Source: Pedobacter westerhofensis (lineage in GTDB: Bacteria; Bacteroidota; Bacteroidia; Sphingobacteriales; Sphingobacteriaceae). Taken from it: a DNA stretch of 64,000 nucleotides. The notes under the pieces were generated by a model. It worked only from the letters and a program-made list of their open reading frames with translations, searched no databases and was not told the DNA's origin. Where the stretch lies: the NCBI RefSeq assembly GCF_900182595.1, contig NZ_FXTN01000014.1:62001-126000 (forward strand), in the 5' to 3' direction. The position numbers were made by a program, and so were the translations under genes. This document shows, piece by piece, positions 50,943 through 59,105 of the stretch (positions are counted from its first letter, which is position 1; every line of letters starts with the position of its first letter).

Positions 50943-53249
50943 ATGAACATCATCAGATACATCATTGTGCTTGTTGTTTTCGCTATACTTAGTGTTGGCG
51001 CGCAGGCACAGGATAAAGCCGTTACAGGCAATATATACGACTCCCAAACCAAACAGGCACTTGCCGGTGTAAGTATTAAAAATGCCAAGGATCAGGTTCT
51101 TGCAGAATCAGACCGCTATGGCCATTTCTCATTTCAGCAATCGGGTTCTGACCACCTGATCAGATTTGTATTGGTGGGCTTTAAAACGCAGGCAGTAGAC
51201 TACACTGAAAAGGCTGATGTCATAAATATCCAGCTGGATGCCGACGAATCTAACCTGAACGAAGTACGTGTAACAGGCTTTGCCGGTAACCGCACCAAAA
51301 AGGAAACTGCAGGTGCAATTGCCCTTATTACAAGTAAAGATATCAACAGGGGCAGCGGCATGTCCTTTCAGCAGGCACTGAATGCAATCCCGGGCGTAAG
51401 AATGGATCAGAGCACCTTATCAGAAGCCCGGATTTCAATCAGGGGCAATGGAGTGCGTTCTTCCTTTGGGTTGAGAAATATCAAAGTATATCTCAATGAT
51501 ATTCCTGTAACAGAAGCGGACGGAACAACACGCATAGAGGCGCTGGATGTAAACAGTATCGGCAGGGCCGAAGTGATCAAAGGACCTGCATCAAGTATTT
51601 ACGGTGCTGGAACTGGAGGTGTCATCAATTTTCAGCTGCAGCGTTCCCCGTATGGGGAGCAGAGTTTTGAAGCATCGGCGCTGGCCGGCAGTTATGGCCT
51701 GCACCGCCTGGCAGCTACCTACAGAAGCGGAGGCGACCAGATCAACAGTTACGTATCCTACGGATGGCAGGAGTATGATGGTTACCGGCAGCACAGCAAT
51801 GACATGAGAAGGTTCCTGTCCGGAAATTTCCAGCTGTTCCCCAGTAATAAACGGATCATCACGCTGTTGCTGAACAGGACCACACAATATTCACAAATCC
51901 CGGGTTCTTTAACCGCAAGCCAGGTAGAGGCAGATCCAAAACAGGCCAATGCAAGTAATCTGGATAAACAGGCTGGTCGGTATCAAACCTGGACAAGGGT
52001 AGGCCTTGGTCAGCAATACAAGTTCAACGATCAGTTTTCGAACAGTACCAGTGTATTTACATATTCGTACGACCTCAACCATCCGCTGCCATACGCCTAC
52101 CTGCGCAATTTTTACCAGAGCTATGGCGGCCGGACAAGCTTTACCTATGAGCCCGCATTTACTGTACTGCCTACCAAATTTATTGTAGGCACGGAGTTTA
52201 ATCAGGGGCTTACAAAGGGCACGCAATATGTAAATAATAAGGGACAGGAGGGGGCTTTAACCGCCAATATTGATTACCGAAATACCTTATATTCGCTGTT
52301 TTATCAATCAGAAACCCAGCTGGGTAGCCAGACACTGCTTACCCTTGGCCTTAGTTACAACAGCCTCAAATACGATGTCTCCAATTACCTCATTCCGGCA
52401 CAAAGCGGGATCAAGGATTTTAAACCACAGGCCACACCACGTATCGCCCTGAGCCATAACTTCTCAGAAGCACTGAGCCTGCATGCCAGCGTCAGCTCCG
52501 GATTTTCTCCGCCTTCAAGTTCAGAAGTGAAAAATGTTGATGGCTCCATCAACCCAAATCTTCAGGCAGAAAAAGCCGTGAATTATGAGATCAATGCCAA
52601 AGGAAATCTTTTTCATTCAAGGTTCAGCTACGATCTGGCGGTTTTCAAAATGGATATGAAGGGAGAACTCATTGCGCAGTCTGTTCAGCAGGGCATTACC
52701 ATCTATAATAATGCCGGTAAAACTACCCATAACGGTGCAGAGCTGGCTTTATCATGGCAGGCCTTGAAACCGGATGATCAAAATGCAATTGCCAGCCTGA
52801 GGCCTTTTGTAGCCTTAACCTATTCAGATTTCACATTCAAGGATTACCAGGTTTTGAATGCAGCTAACCAGGTTACCGCCACTTATAATGGGAATGAGCT
52901 GACGGGAGTAGCGCCCTGGGTTTTAAGCGCAGGACTGGATGTAGAAACCCGACTTGGCCTGTATGTTAACCTCAACTATTATTATAATGACAGGATGCCC
53001 TTAAATGACAGCAACACAGATTACAACAAATCATATGGAGTAGCCGGTGCTAAAGTTGGTTATAAGAGAAAGCTTGGCCTTTCATTTGAAATGAATATTT
53101 ACGGAGGCCTTGATAATATCTTTGATGAATCTTATAGTTCTATCATATCACTGAATGCCGCTGCCGCCAGCGGCGGTCAGCCTGCATATTTTAATCCTTC
53201 GCCAAAACGGAACGGATATGCGGGATTGTCTCTAAAGTATTTCCTGTAA
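50943..53249 (+). CDS. TonB-dependent receptor, siderophore-type
   Basis: A 768-residue outer-membrane receptor. A signal peptide ends near GAQAQ (residue 23), followed by a carboxypeptidase-regulatory-like domain (about 27-105), a plug (about 115-235: GSGMSFQQALNAIPGVRMDQ, ISIRGNGVRSSFGLRNIKVY, ASSIYGAGTGGVINFQL) and a barrel with the closing strand AGLSLKYFL. The plug has the short form of iron-complex receptors of the FecA type rather than SusC. The cargo is probably a metal complex, not proved. A terminator lies before the gene and a 33-bp hairpin after it. Confidence 0.9.
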   Translation: MNIIRYIIVLVVFAILSVGAQAQDKAVTGNIYDSQTKQALAGVSIKNAKDQVLAESDRYGHFSFQQSGSDHLIRFVLVGFKTQAVDYTEKADVINIQLDADESNLNEVRVTGFAGNRTKKETAGAIALITSKDINRGSGMSFQQALNAIPGVRMDQSTLSEARISIRGNGVRSSFGLRNIKVYLNDIPVTEADGTTRIEALDVNSIGRAEVIKGPASSIYGAGTGGVINFQLQRSPYGEQSFEASALAGSYGLHRLAATYRSGGDQINSYVSYGWQEYDGYRQHSNDMRRFLSGNFQLFPSNKRIITLLLNRTTQYSQIPGSLTASQVEADPKQANASNLDKQAGRYQTWTRVGLGQQYKFNDQFSNSTSVFTYSYDLNHPLPYAYLRNFYQSYGGRTSFTYEPAFTVLPTKFIVGTEFNQGLTKGTQYVNNKGQEGALTANIDYRNTLYSLFYQSETQLGSQTLLTLGLSYNSLKYDVSNYLIPAQSGIKDFKPQATPRIALSHNFSEALSLHASVSSGFSPPSSSEVKNVDGSINPNLQAEKAVNYEINAKGNLFHSRFSYDLAVFKMDMKGELIAQSVQQGITIYNNAGKTTHNGAELALSWQALKPDDQNAIASLRPFVALTYSDFTFKDYQVLNAANQVTATYNGNELTGVAPWVLSAGLDVETRLGLYVNLNYYYNDRMPLNDSNTDYNKSYGVAGAKVGYKRKLGLSFEMNIYGGLDNIFDESYSSIISLNAAAASGGQPAYFNPSPKRNGYAGLSLKYFL

Positions 53250-53255
53250 AAACAA

Positions 53256-53326
53256 AAGAGGTGCAGCTTTACACTGCCCCCAAAAAGTTAGACACTTTTT
53301 GGGGGCAGTGTAAAGCTGCACCTCTT
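53256..53326. terminator. 33-bp perfect inverted repeat between convergent genes
   Basis: Two 33-base arms (53256-53288 and 53294-53326, starting AAGAGGTGCAGCTTTACACT) are perfect complements around the loop TAGAC. The element fills most of the 91-base gap between the convergent receptor and DUF4397 genes. It should act as a two-way terminator, but the length and perfection are far above a normal one. Confidence 0.8.
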
Positions 53327-53340
53327 CTTATTCCTCAATA

Positions 53341-54027
53341 TTAGTTATGCGTAATCTTCTGAACCGAGATGTTTCCTGCAGTTGAACCTGCAACATATAC
53401 AGTGTAGATTTTTCCTGCGGCTAAAGTAGTGATGTCAAAGTTTCCAAGATTGGTAGTTTGTCCTGCTCCGTAAACCTGCAGAGAAAGAATACCAGGTGCC
53501 ATTGCTACAAAGCTACTGGCATTATCGCGTCCAAGATTGGCAACGATGTTGGTGCCTCCGGCATTTCTGATATCGATACTTGCCGGTGCTGCATCGCTAA
53601 GGTGCACAAATCTCACTTTAGCCTGTCCGCTTGCAGGGGCAGTAAGGTCATCTTCATAAAGCTTTACCCTTGCAGATTGTCCGTCGCCAGCCAGGAATAC
53701 AGTATACGTTTTGCCACGGTCAACATTAAAAGTACCTGTTGCATATGCTGTTGCTGAACCGTCATTGCGGAACTGTAATTCCAGGTTATTGCCAGAGTTG
53801 GTAATCACGTAATCTTTTTCATTACCAAACGCAAGCCCGCTTTGTACAATAGTTTTGTTGGCCAGGTAAAAACCCTGTGGGGTAGAAGTTGGAGAAGCAT
53901 TTACAACTTTAATACTTGCAGTACCAGAATCATCCACGTCATTTTTGCTGCATGAAGAAATAAATACTGATACTGCCAGAACTGCTGCTCCGGTAAATAG
54001 ATTTTTAAATAATGATTTTGTTTTCAT
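53341..54027 (-). CDS. DUF4397 domain lipoprotein
   Basis: A 228-residue outer-membrane or periplasmic lipoprotein. The signal peptide ends in VFISSC with Cys26. Two DUF4397 beta-domains follow: ASIKVVNASPTSTPQGFYLA, then KVRFVHLSDAAPASIDIRNA, with YTVFLAGDG and YTVYVAGSTAG as repeated strand motifs. Such proteins are frequent in Bacteroidota, and their role is unknown. The unit has its own promoter. Confidence 0.9.
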   Translation of the reverse strand: MKTKSLFKNLFTGAAVLAVSVFISSCSKNDVDDSGTASIKVVNASPTSTPQGFYLANKTIVQSGLAFGNEKDYVITNSGNNLELQFRNDGSATAYATGTFNVDRGKTYTVFLAGDGQSARVKLYEDDLTAPASGQAKVRFVHLSDAAPASIDIRNAGGTNIVANLGRDNASSFVAMAPGILSLQVYGAGQTTNLGNFDITTLAAGKIYTVYVAGSTAGNISVQKITHN

Positions 54028-54057
54028 ATAAGTAATTTTTTATAGGTAATATGCACA

Positions 54058-54089
54058 CAACATTAGTGTCGTGATTCTCCTCATTACAA
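54058..54089 (-). promoter_or_regulatory. Promoter of the DUF4397 gene
   Basis: On the minus strand TTG (54087-54089) and TAATGTTG (54058-54065) are 21 bases apart, with seven of eight matches to TAnnTTTG. The ATG is 31 bases downstream. Confidence 0.5.
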
Positions 54090-54238
54090 CTGTTGAACCA
54101 TGATGTAAAATTATTTCTTATTCATGAGCCTGATGCGCTTATGTGGATAGTAAATCAGCGTGTTAGGGATAACTCAGGTCAATTTACAGGAAAGTCGGGT
54201 ATTCTCAAAAGGTGTATATAAAAACAGACAATGCTGTT

Positions 54239-54610
54239 TTAAGCGGTAGTCAGCCACCAGGTGTTTCCAAAAGGATCTTCCACACCTCCGCATCTTCCGT
54301 AATCCATGTCGGTAACCACAGTCACGATAGAAGCCCCGTGAAATATCGCGCGGTTAAATGCTTCGTCGGCATCACCTACGTAAATAAAAAAATTACCAGC
54401 CGCTTTTCCATATTTATCCTTTGCCTCTGAGAGCAATATCACAGTATGCCCTATTTTGATCTCTGCATTCAGCACCGTGCGGTTATCTTCAGCCATATTG
54501 ATTAAAAGTACTTCCGCATTAAATACAGTTTGGGCAAACTCAATAAAAGCTACTGCATTTACCAGCATGAGGTAGGGTATAATAGTCTGTTGATCTTTAT
54601 AATTTTTCAT
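54239..54610 (-). CDS. VOC (glyoxalase/bleomycin-resistance) fold protein
   Basis: A 123-residue protein of the vicinal oxygen chelate superfamily, PhnB-like type. It shows IIPYLMLVNAVAFIEFAQTV, then FNAEVLLI, EIKIGHTVILLSEAKDKYGK, NFFIYVGDADEAFNRAIFHG and the closing YGRCGGVEDPFGNTWWLTT. The ending DPFGNTWWL is usual in VOC proteins, many of which have no tested activity. No neighbours in an operon. The start at 54610 is an ATG with AT-rich leader. Confidence 0.88.
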   Translation of the reverse strand: MKNYKDQQTIIPYLMLVNAVAFIEFAQTVFNAEVLLINMAEDNRTVLNAEIKIGHTVILLSEAKDKYGKAAGNFFIYVGDADEAFNRAIFHGASIVTVVTDMDYGRCGGVEDPFGNTWWLTTA

Positions 54611-55118
54611 TTGTCTTTGTCGTGCTTTTTTTGTCTTCAGGACTCACCAGCCGGTGAATGTCGTGAAGATTGTTACGGTTTATCATGTTGCATAACAAAT
54701 AATTTTAGGAAGGGTTTGTTTTGAAAAAAACCGTTGTGGCGTGATGGCTCCTTTTTAAATATTAAATCATTTTAGCAACTTCATTTTTCCACTTTTTTGA
54801 TTTCATAATAGGTTAATTCCTTGATAAATAATAAATTTGAAAGGTAAATCACATTCCGCTGCAATACTTCTGCTGTTTTATTTGCGCAATTCGCTAAGCA
54901 TTCTAATTTCAAGTCAAACGCCTCCTTTTTATACAGTCTGACTATGAAGTTAAAGTTGTCAGAATGTAAAATTTAATCTTGCACGTGTTAATTTTTCCGA
55001 TATTGTTAAGAACAATGATGGAAATTGTAATCTGATTTCTATTTTTGCCTGGATGAGAGGGATGGATTCTGCCTTAAAAGTCCGCTGTCTCAAAAATTAA
55101 GGATAACCAATTTCGATA
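54611..55118. other. Intergenic region before inositol-3-phosphate synthase
   Basis: About 508 bases with no open frame that I can support on either strand. It is AT-rich, with a small TCACC/GGTGA hairpin near 54647. TATTTTTG at 55040-55047 fits the minus-7 element and could start the synthase transcript, but the upstream TTG is only 12 bases away. Length suggests complex control of the synthase gene or a lost gene. Confidence 0.4.
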
Positions 55119-56330
55119 ATGCAAAACCAGGAAAAAAAAATCAGAGTTGCAATTTTAGGCGTAGGCAATTGCGCAAGCTCGCTCGTTCAGGGCGTAGAAT
55201 ATTATACAAAGTTTACTGATAAAACATCAGGTTTAATGGCTGATGATATCGGTGGATACAAAGCAGCAAACATAGAATTTGTTTGTGGATTTGATGTAGA
55301 TGAGAGAAAGATCGGCAGCCCCTTAAAGGATGCTATTTTTGCCAAGCCAAACTGTACGATGGTATTAAATGCCGATATCGAGTCGCAAGCTCCAATTTAC
55401 AGGTCTCCTGTAATCGATGGTGTGTCTCCTCAAATGTCTACCTATCCTGAAGCCAACAGGTTCGTGATCAAAGACGAACTTAAAAATACAGATCTGCTTA
55501 AGGATGGTATTTCATATGATAAAAACCAGGTGAATGCATTACGCGAGGAAATCATCGCTCATTTACGTGAGCATGATGCCGAAGTACTCATCAACTATCT
55601 GCCCGTTGGATCACAGCTGGCAACAGAATTTTATGCAGAGATCTGCCTTGAACTGGGCATCTCACTCGTAAACTGTATACCGGTATTTATTGCTTCTGAT
55701 CCGGTTTGGGAAAAAAGATTTATCGATGCGGGTATCCCGATCATTGGTGATGATATGCGCAGCCAGTTTGGTGCAAGTATCGTATCTCAAATGCTGCAGG
55801 AACTTGCCTTTGAAAGAGGCCACCATGTGAAAGCACACATTCAAAGGAACGTTGGCGGCAACACAGACTTCCTTAACATGGAAGATAAGAACCGTTTAAA
55901 ATCTAAAAAAATATCTAAAGAGAACGTGATCAGGGCGCAGAATGATATCAGGGGTATCTCTACGGAAGACAGTTTCTTGCATGCAGGCCCTTCTGAATAT
56001 ATAGCTTTTTACGGAGATAACAAGGTAGCTAACTTCCGTCTGGAATTAGAAGGCTTTATGGGTGCGCCCGTAGTGTTTGATGCACAGCTTTCTGTTCAGG
56101 ATTCTCCTAACTCCGCAGGAGTGGTAATTGACGCAATCAGATACGTATACGTAGCCAGAGAATTAGGCCTGGTAGGCGCATTGAGAGGCCCTTCTGCATC
56201 TACACAGAAAACCCCGCCAGAGCAAATGATGTTCAGCGATGCAATCTATGAATGCCATGCACTTGCAAAACGTGAATTAACAACTTCTACAAGGAAACAA
56301 CTGAAAGTTGCAGTAGCACAGGCTGTATAA
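55119..56330 (+). CDS. Inositol-3-phosphate synthase
   Basis: A 403-residue NAD-dependent enzyme that turns glucose 6-phosphate into 1L-myo-inositol 1-phosphate, first step for inositol lipids. It carries RVAILGVGNCASSLVQGVEY (Rossmann turn), then VCGFDVDERKIG, LINYLPVGSQLATEFYAEIC, GDDMRSQFGASIVSQMLQEL, HIQRNVGGNTDFLNM, KISKENVIRAQ and SVQDSPNSAGVVIDAIRYV, all typical of the short bacterial form. Some Bacteroidota make inositol phospholipids and use this enzyme. It stands alone before a strong two-way terminator. Confidence 0.95.
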   Translation: MQNQEKKIRVAILGVGNCASSLVQGVEYYTKFTDKTSGLMADDIGGYKAANIEFVCGFDVDERKIGSPLKDAIFAKPNCTMVLNADIESQAPIYRSPVIDGVSPQMSTYPEANRFVIKDELKNTDLLKDGISYDKNQVNALREEIIAHLREHDAEVLINYLPVGSQLATEFYAEICLELGISLVNCIPVFIASDPVWEKRFIDAGIPIIGDDMRSQFGASIVSQMLQELAFERGHHVKAHIQRNVGGNTDFLNMEDKNRLKSKKISKENVIRAQNDIRGISTEDSFLHAGPSEYIAFYGDNKVANFRLELEGFMGAPVVFDAQLSVQDSPNSAGVVIDAIRYVYVARELGLVGALRGPSASTQKTPPEQMMFSDAIYECHALAKRELTTSTRKQLKVAVAQAV

Positions 56331-56350
56331 TATAAAAGTACAGACCTTAT

Positions 56351-56398
56351 AAAAAATAAACCCCGCTTAGGATTCGGCCTGAGCGGGGTTTATTTTTT
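56351..56398. terminator. Two-way terminator
   Basis: A 17-bp perfect stem (AAAAAATAAACCCCGCT / AGCGGGGTTTATTTTTT), with an inner AGG/CCT pairing, serves the convergent synthase and thioredoxin-fold genes. The A-run and T-run at the two ends suit both directions. Confidence 0.93.
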
Positions 56399-56419
56399 AC
56401 TGGCAATTATGAGGTGATA

Positions 56420-57649
56420 TTAACCCTTGTTCTTTAGTAGCTTATCAATCTTCTTCTCAAACTCTTCTTTAAATTTCGTGTAATACTCGCCAGTTCCCGG
56501 GCCAAAGAAATCCGTAGTGATCTCCGCTACCTTACCGCTTCTGTCCAGGATCAGTGTAGTAGGGAAAACCTTGATCCCTGTTAACTGTGGCAAAGTTTTT
56601 TCGGTGCGCTGCGGATCTGATACCGTAACCGGAGTAATGAGCAGGGGATAATGTACGTCAAAGCGTTTTTTGAATTTGCTTAAACTTGCTTTTGAGCGTG
56701 CCAGATCAGTAGTGTATTCATAGGCAAGGCCTATCATCTCCACACCGCGTTGTTTGTTTTTATCATAATAGGCACTCATGAAAGCAGTTTCATCCATACA
56801 GTTGGGGCACCATGAACCCATCAGCTGGATGACTACAACTTTGCCCTTAAAACGTTCATCTTTGATCGATACCTGTTTTCCGTCCAGGTCAACAAAAGTA
56901 AAATCAAGTGTACCATCCTGGCCATCTTTGATCCTGGTTAAGGTTTCTGAGGGTAAGAGCACATTCGGATCTTTTAATGCCGACCATTCCTGAACAGGCG
57001 CCTTGCTGCTGAACATTTTTGCTTCGCTTAGTTCTTTCCCCTTTACCTTCGCTGTAAAAAGCATGGCATGTACACCATCAAAGGTTGAAAGCTGTAGAAG
57101 ATCGCCTGTAACAGTTCCAGCGAGAAATCGGTAGTCACCAGAGTTGGTAAGGATTGATCCTGTTACCACATTGCCCTTCTGTGCAAAGTTACCAATAGCA
57201 GGCCCGCCGCCTTTCATGAAATCAATTTTCCATTTTCCCTCAACGTTTACTGCTGCATTTCCGTTCACAGCTGCAAAGCGGTAAGCCTGTTTCGCAGTCG
57301 CGGTAAATGGCATTTCCAGATCTTTAACAGAACCTCTCTTAATCCATGTCCCGGCAATACTATCTTTTGATATGATTTTGAGTTTGAATGATGATTCAAA
57401 TACCGGCATATCAATAAATAATGAATCGTTAACCCTGTTCACATCTTTTACCGGCACCCTTTCCAGGCCGTTTACCACATACAAAATCGTTTTTCCCTTT
57501 TGTTGTTCCACATCAAGATTAAAGATGATATTGTTTCCATCTTCTCTGTGCAGGGCGGCACGCCATCTGCCTTGCTGAAGGACCGGATCGGCTTTTGTGC
57601 CATACGACAGCAGGCCCAGCAAACTGAATATTGAAAGCGCTTTTAACAT
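56420..57649 (-). CDS. TlpA-like thioredoxin-fold protein
   Basis: A 409-residue exported protein. The start (MLKALSIFSLLGLLSYGTKA) is a signal peptide. An N-terminal beta-rich part (about 25-240, two similar lipocalin-like stretches, RWRAALHREDGNNIIFNLDV and KWKIDFMKGGGPAIGNFAQK) is followed by a thioredoxin domain with the redox motif WCPNC (Cys281, Cys284) after VVIQLMGS, cis-Pro near KVFPTTLILD. It is a periplasmic disulfide oxidoreductase of the TlpA/ResA type, as common in this phylum. The partner is unknown. Confidence 0.9.
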   Translation of the reverse strand: MLKALSIFSLLGLLSYGTKADPVLQQGRWRAALHREDGNNIIFNLDVEQQKGKTILYVVNGLERVPVKDVNRVNDSLFIDMPVFESSFKLKIISKDSIAGTWIKRGSVKDLEMPFTATAKQAYRFAAVNGNAAVNVEGKWKIDFMKGGGPAIGNFAQKGNVVTGSILTNSGDYRFLAGTVTGDLLQLSTFDGVHAMLFTAKVKGKELSEAKMFSSKAPVQEWSALKDPNVLLPSETLTRIKDGQDGTLDFTFVDLDGKQVSIKDERFKGKVVVIQLMGSWCPNCMDETAFMSAYYDKNKQRGVEMIGLAYEYTTDLARSKASLSKFKKRFDVHYPLLITPVTVSDPQRTEKTLPQLTGIKVFPTTLILDRSGKVAEITTDFFGPGTGEYYTKFKEEFEKKIDKLLKNKG

Positions 57650-57831
57650 AGGTAAGTTTTTTATTGTCTTTGAAACAGGTGAATATAACAGTATAATTGA
57701 TGCGAAGATAACATTCTTATTAAAATCTACTGATTATATAGAGTAACAGTATTGTCACCAATATAAATTGATAAAATAATCATCTGCCTGTCAGGCAAAT
57801 TGCGTATATTCAATATGCCAGATTATTTATC

Positions 57832-59028
57832 ATGAACAGGTTAAAGGTTATCTTTGTCACATTGCTGCTGTATGCCGGGCTCCCGGTAGTGCAGGGGCAG
57901 GAGAAAGCTGTGCCGGTCGACTTCTATGGTCATAATTTTTATTTTGTTCCAGAGGGTACAATCGCTGCAGACCTTCCCAAAGATCCTTCGGCAGCAGCAG
58001 TAAAGCAAGCATACACATCCATTGAAGCTGCCAACTACAGGCCGCTGATCGATTCGCTTTTGGCTTACAAGGAAAAATATCAGCTGAACGACTGGCTGTA
58101 CTATCAGCTGATCCGCAAGGTGGCGCAGCAACTTTGCCCCAAAGAGCAGAACTATGGCAGCTATACCTTTTATAAATGGTTTATGCTGGTTAAATCCGGC
58201 TACGATGCCCGCCTGGCACTTAGCGGGCACAGGATGATATTTTATGTTTTCAATGATGAAGATATATCTGATATTCCGTTTTTTGAGGTAGATGGGAAAA
58301 AGTACATGTGCCTCAACTACCATGATTATGCCCAATCCAATCTCAATGATGATCCCCCGGTTCCGGTAAAAATTGAATGCCCATCCGCTAAAAATCCCTT
58401 TTCCTACAAAGTTACACGCATGCCGGATTTCAGTCCCGCCAGTTACACCGAGAAAAAACTGAACTTCACCTATGATCATCAGCAATATCATTTTACTATC
58501 AAACTCAATGCGGCGGTAAAAACTATCTTTGCCAACTATCCCGGAGTAGACTTTGAGACCTATTTTAACATTCCCCTCAGCAAGGAAACCTACAGCTCCC
58601 TGATCCCCTTACTGAAAAAAAACATCGGTAAAATGGACCAGAAGAAAGGGGTAGATTATCTGATGCGCTTTACACGCTACGCTTTTTTGTACGAGAACGA
58701 CCAGGAGAACTTTGGCAAAGAAAAACGCATGTCCCCGGAAGAGACGTTATCTTCCACTTACAGCGATTGTGATGACCGCGCGGCACTGTTCTTTTACCTT
58801 GTCAAAGAGATATACAACCTTCCGATGATCGCTCTGCTCTACCCAAGACATATTACGATGGCTGTAGCCTTCAGTAAACCCGTGGGAGACCCTATCTGGT
58901 ACGGGGGAAAAATCTATTCTGTGTGTGAAGCTACTCCCGAAATTGAAGACCTGCCTGTGGGCAAACTGGCAGCAAATCTTAAAAACGTACCGTATCATAT
59001 TGTTTATCACTACGATCCCCTGTACTGA
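57832..59028 (+). CDS. Secreted protein with transglutaminase-like active site
   Basis: A 398-residue exported protein (signal peptide ending near VVQGQ, residue 23). The C-terminal third contains STYSDCDDRAALFFYLVKEI with Cys313 and, after a short helix, ALLYPRHITMAVAF with His340, the order and spacing found in transglutaminase-like/papain-fold proteins; an acidic third residue may be the Glu/Asp around VCEATPEIEDLP. The N-terminal part is not recognised. It may be a cysteine peptidase or a binding protein of that fold. It stands upstream of the cobalamin operon but has a separate promoter from it. Confidence 0.7.
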   Translation: MNRLKVIFVTLLLYAGLPVVQGQEKAVPVDFYGHNFYFVPEGTIAADLPKDPSAAAVKQAYTSIEAANYRPLIDSLLAYKEKYQLNDWLYYQLIRKVAQQLCPKEQNYGSYTFYKWFMLVKSGYDARLALSGHRMIFYVFNDEDISDIPFFEVDGKKYMCLNYHDYAQSNLNDDPPVPVKIECPSAKNPFSYKVTRMPDFSPASYTEKKLNFTYDHQQYHFTIKLNAAVKTIFANYPGVDFETYFNIPLSKETYSSLIPLLKKNIGKMDQKKGVDYLMRFTRYAFLYENDQENFGKEKRMSPEETLSSTYSDCDDRAALFFYLVKEIYNLPMIALLYPRHITMAVAFSKPVGDPIWYGGKIYSVCEATPEIEDLPVGKLAANLKNVPYHIVYHYDPLY

Positions 59029-59068
59029 TAACGCCCTGCGATTATTTTTTACAGAATCAAATATACAC

Positions 59069-59099
59069 TTGTAAGCTGCGTGATAAAAGTGTACAATTG
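59069..59099 (+). promoter_or_regulatory. Promoter of the cobalamin operon
   Basis: TTG at 59069-59071 and TACAATTG at 59092-59099, 20 bases apart, match the phylum pattern with one mismatch. The predicted start of transcription lies within a few bases of the first ATG (59106), so the mRNA may have no leader. Confidence 0.55.
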
Positions 59100-59105
59100 C
59101 AGTTG

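Noticed and set aside
53256..53326. End of an insertion sequence or a MITE
   Set aside because: No transposase remnant or target duplication is visible and the element fills a convergent gap like other hairpins here; kept as a finding only.
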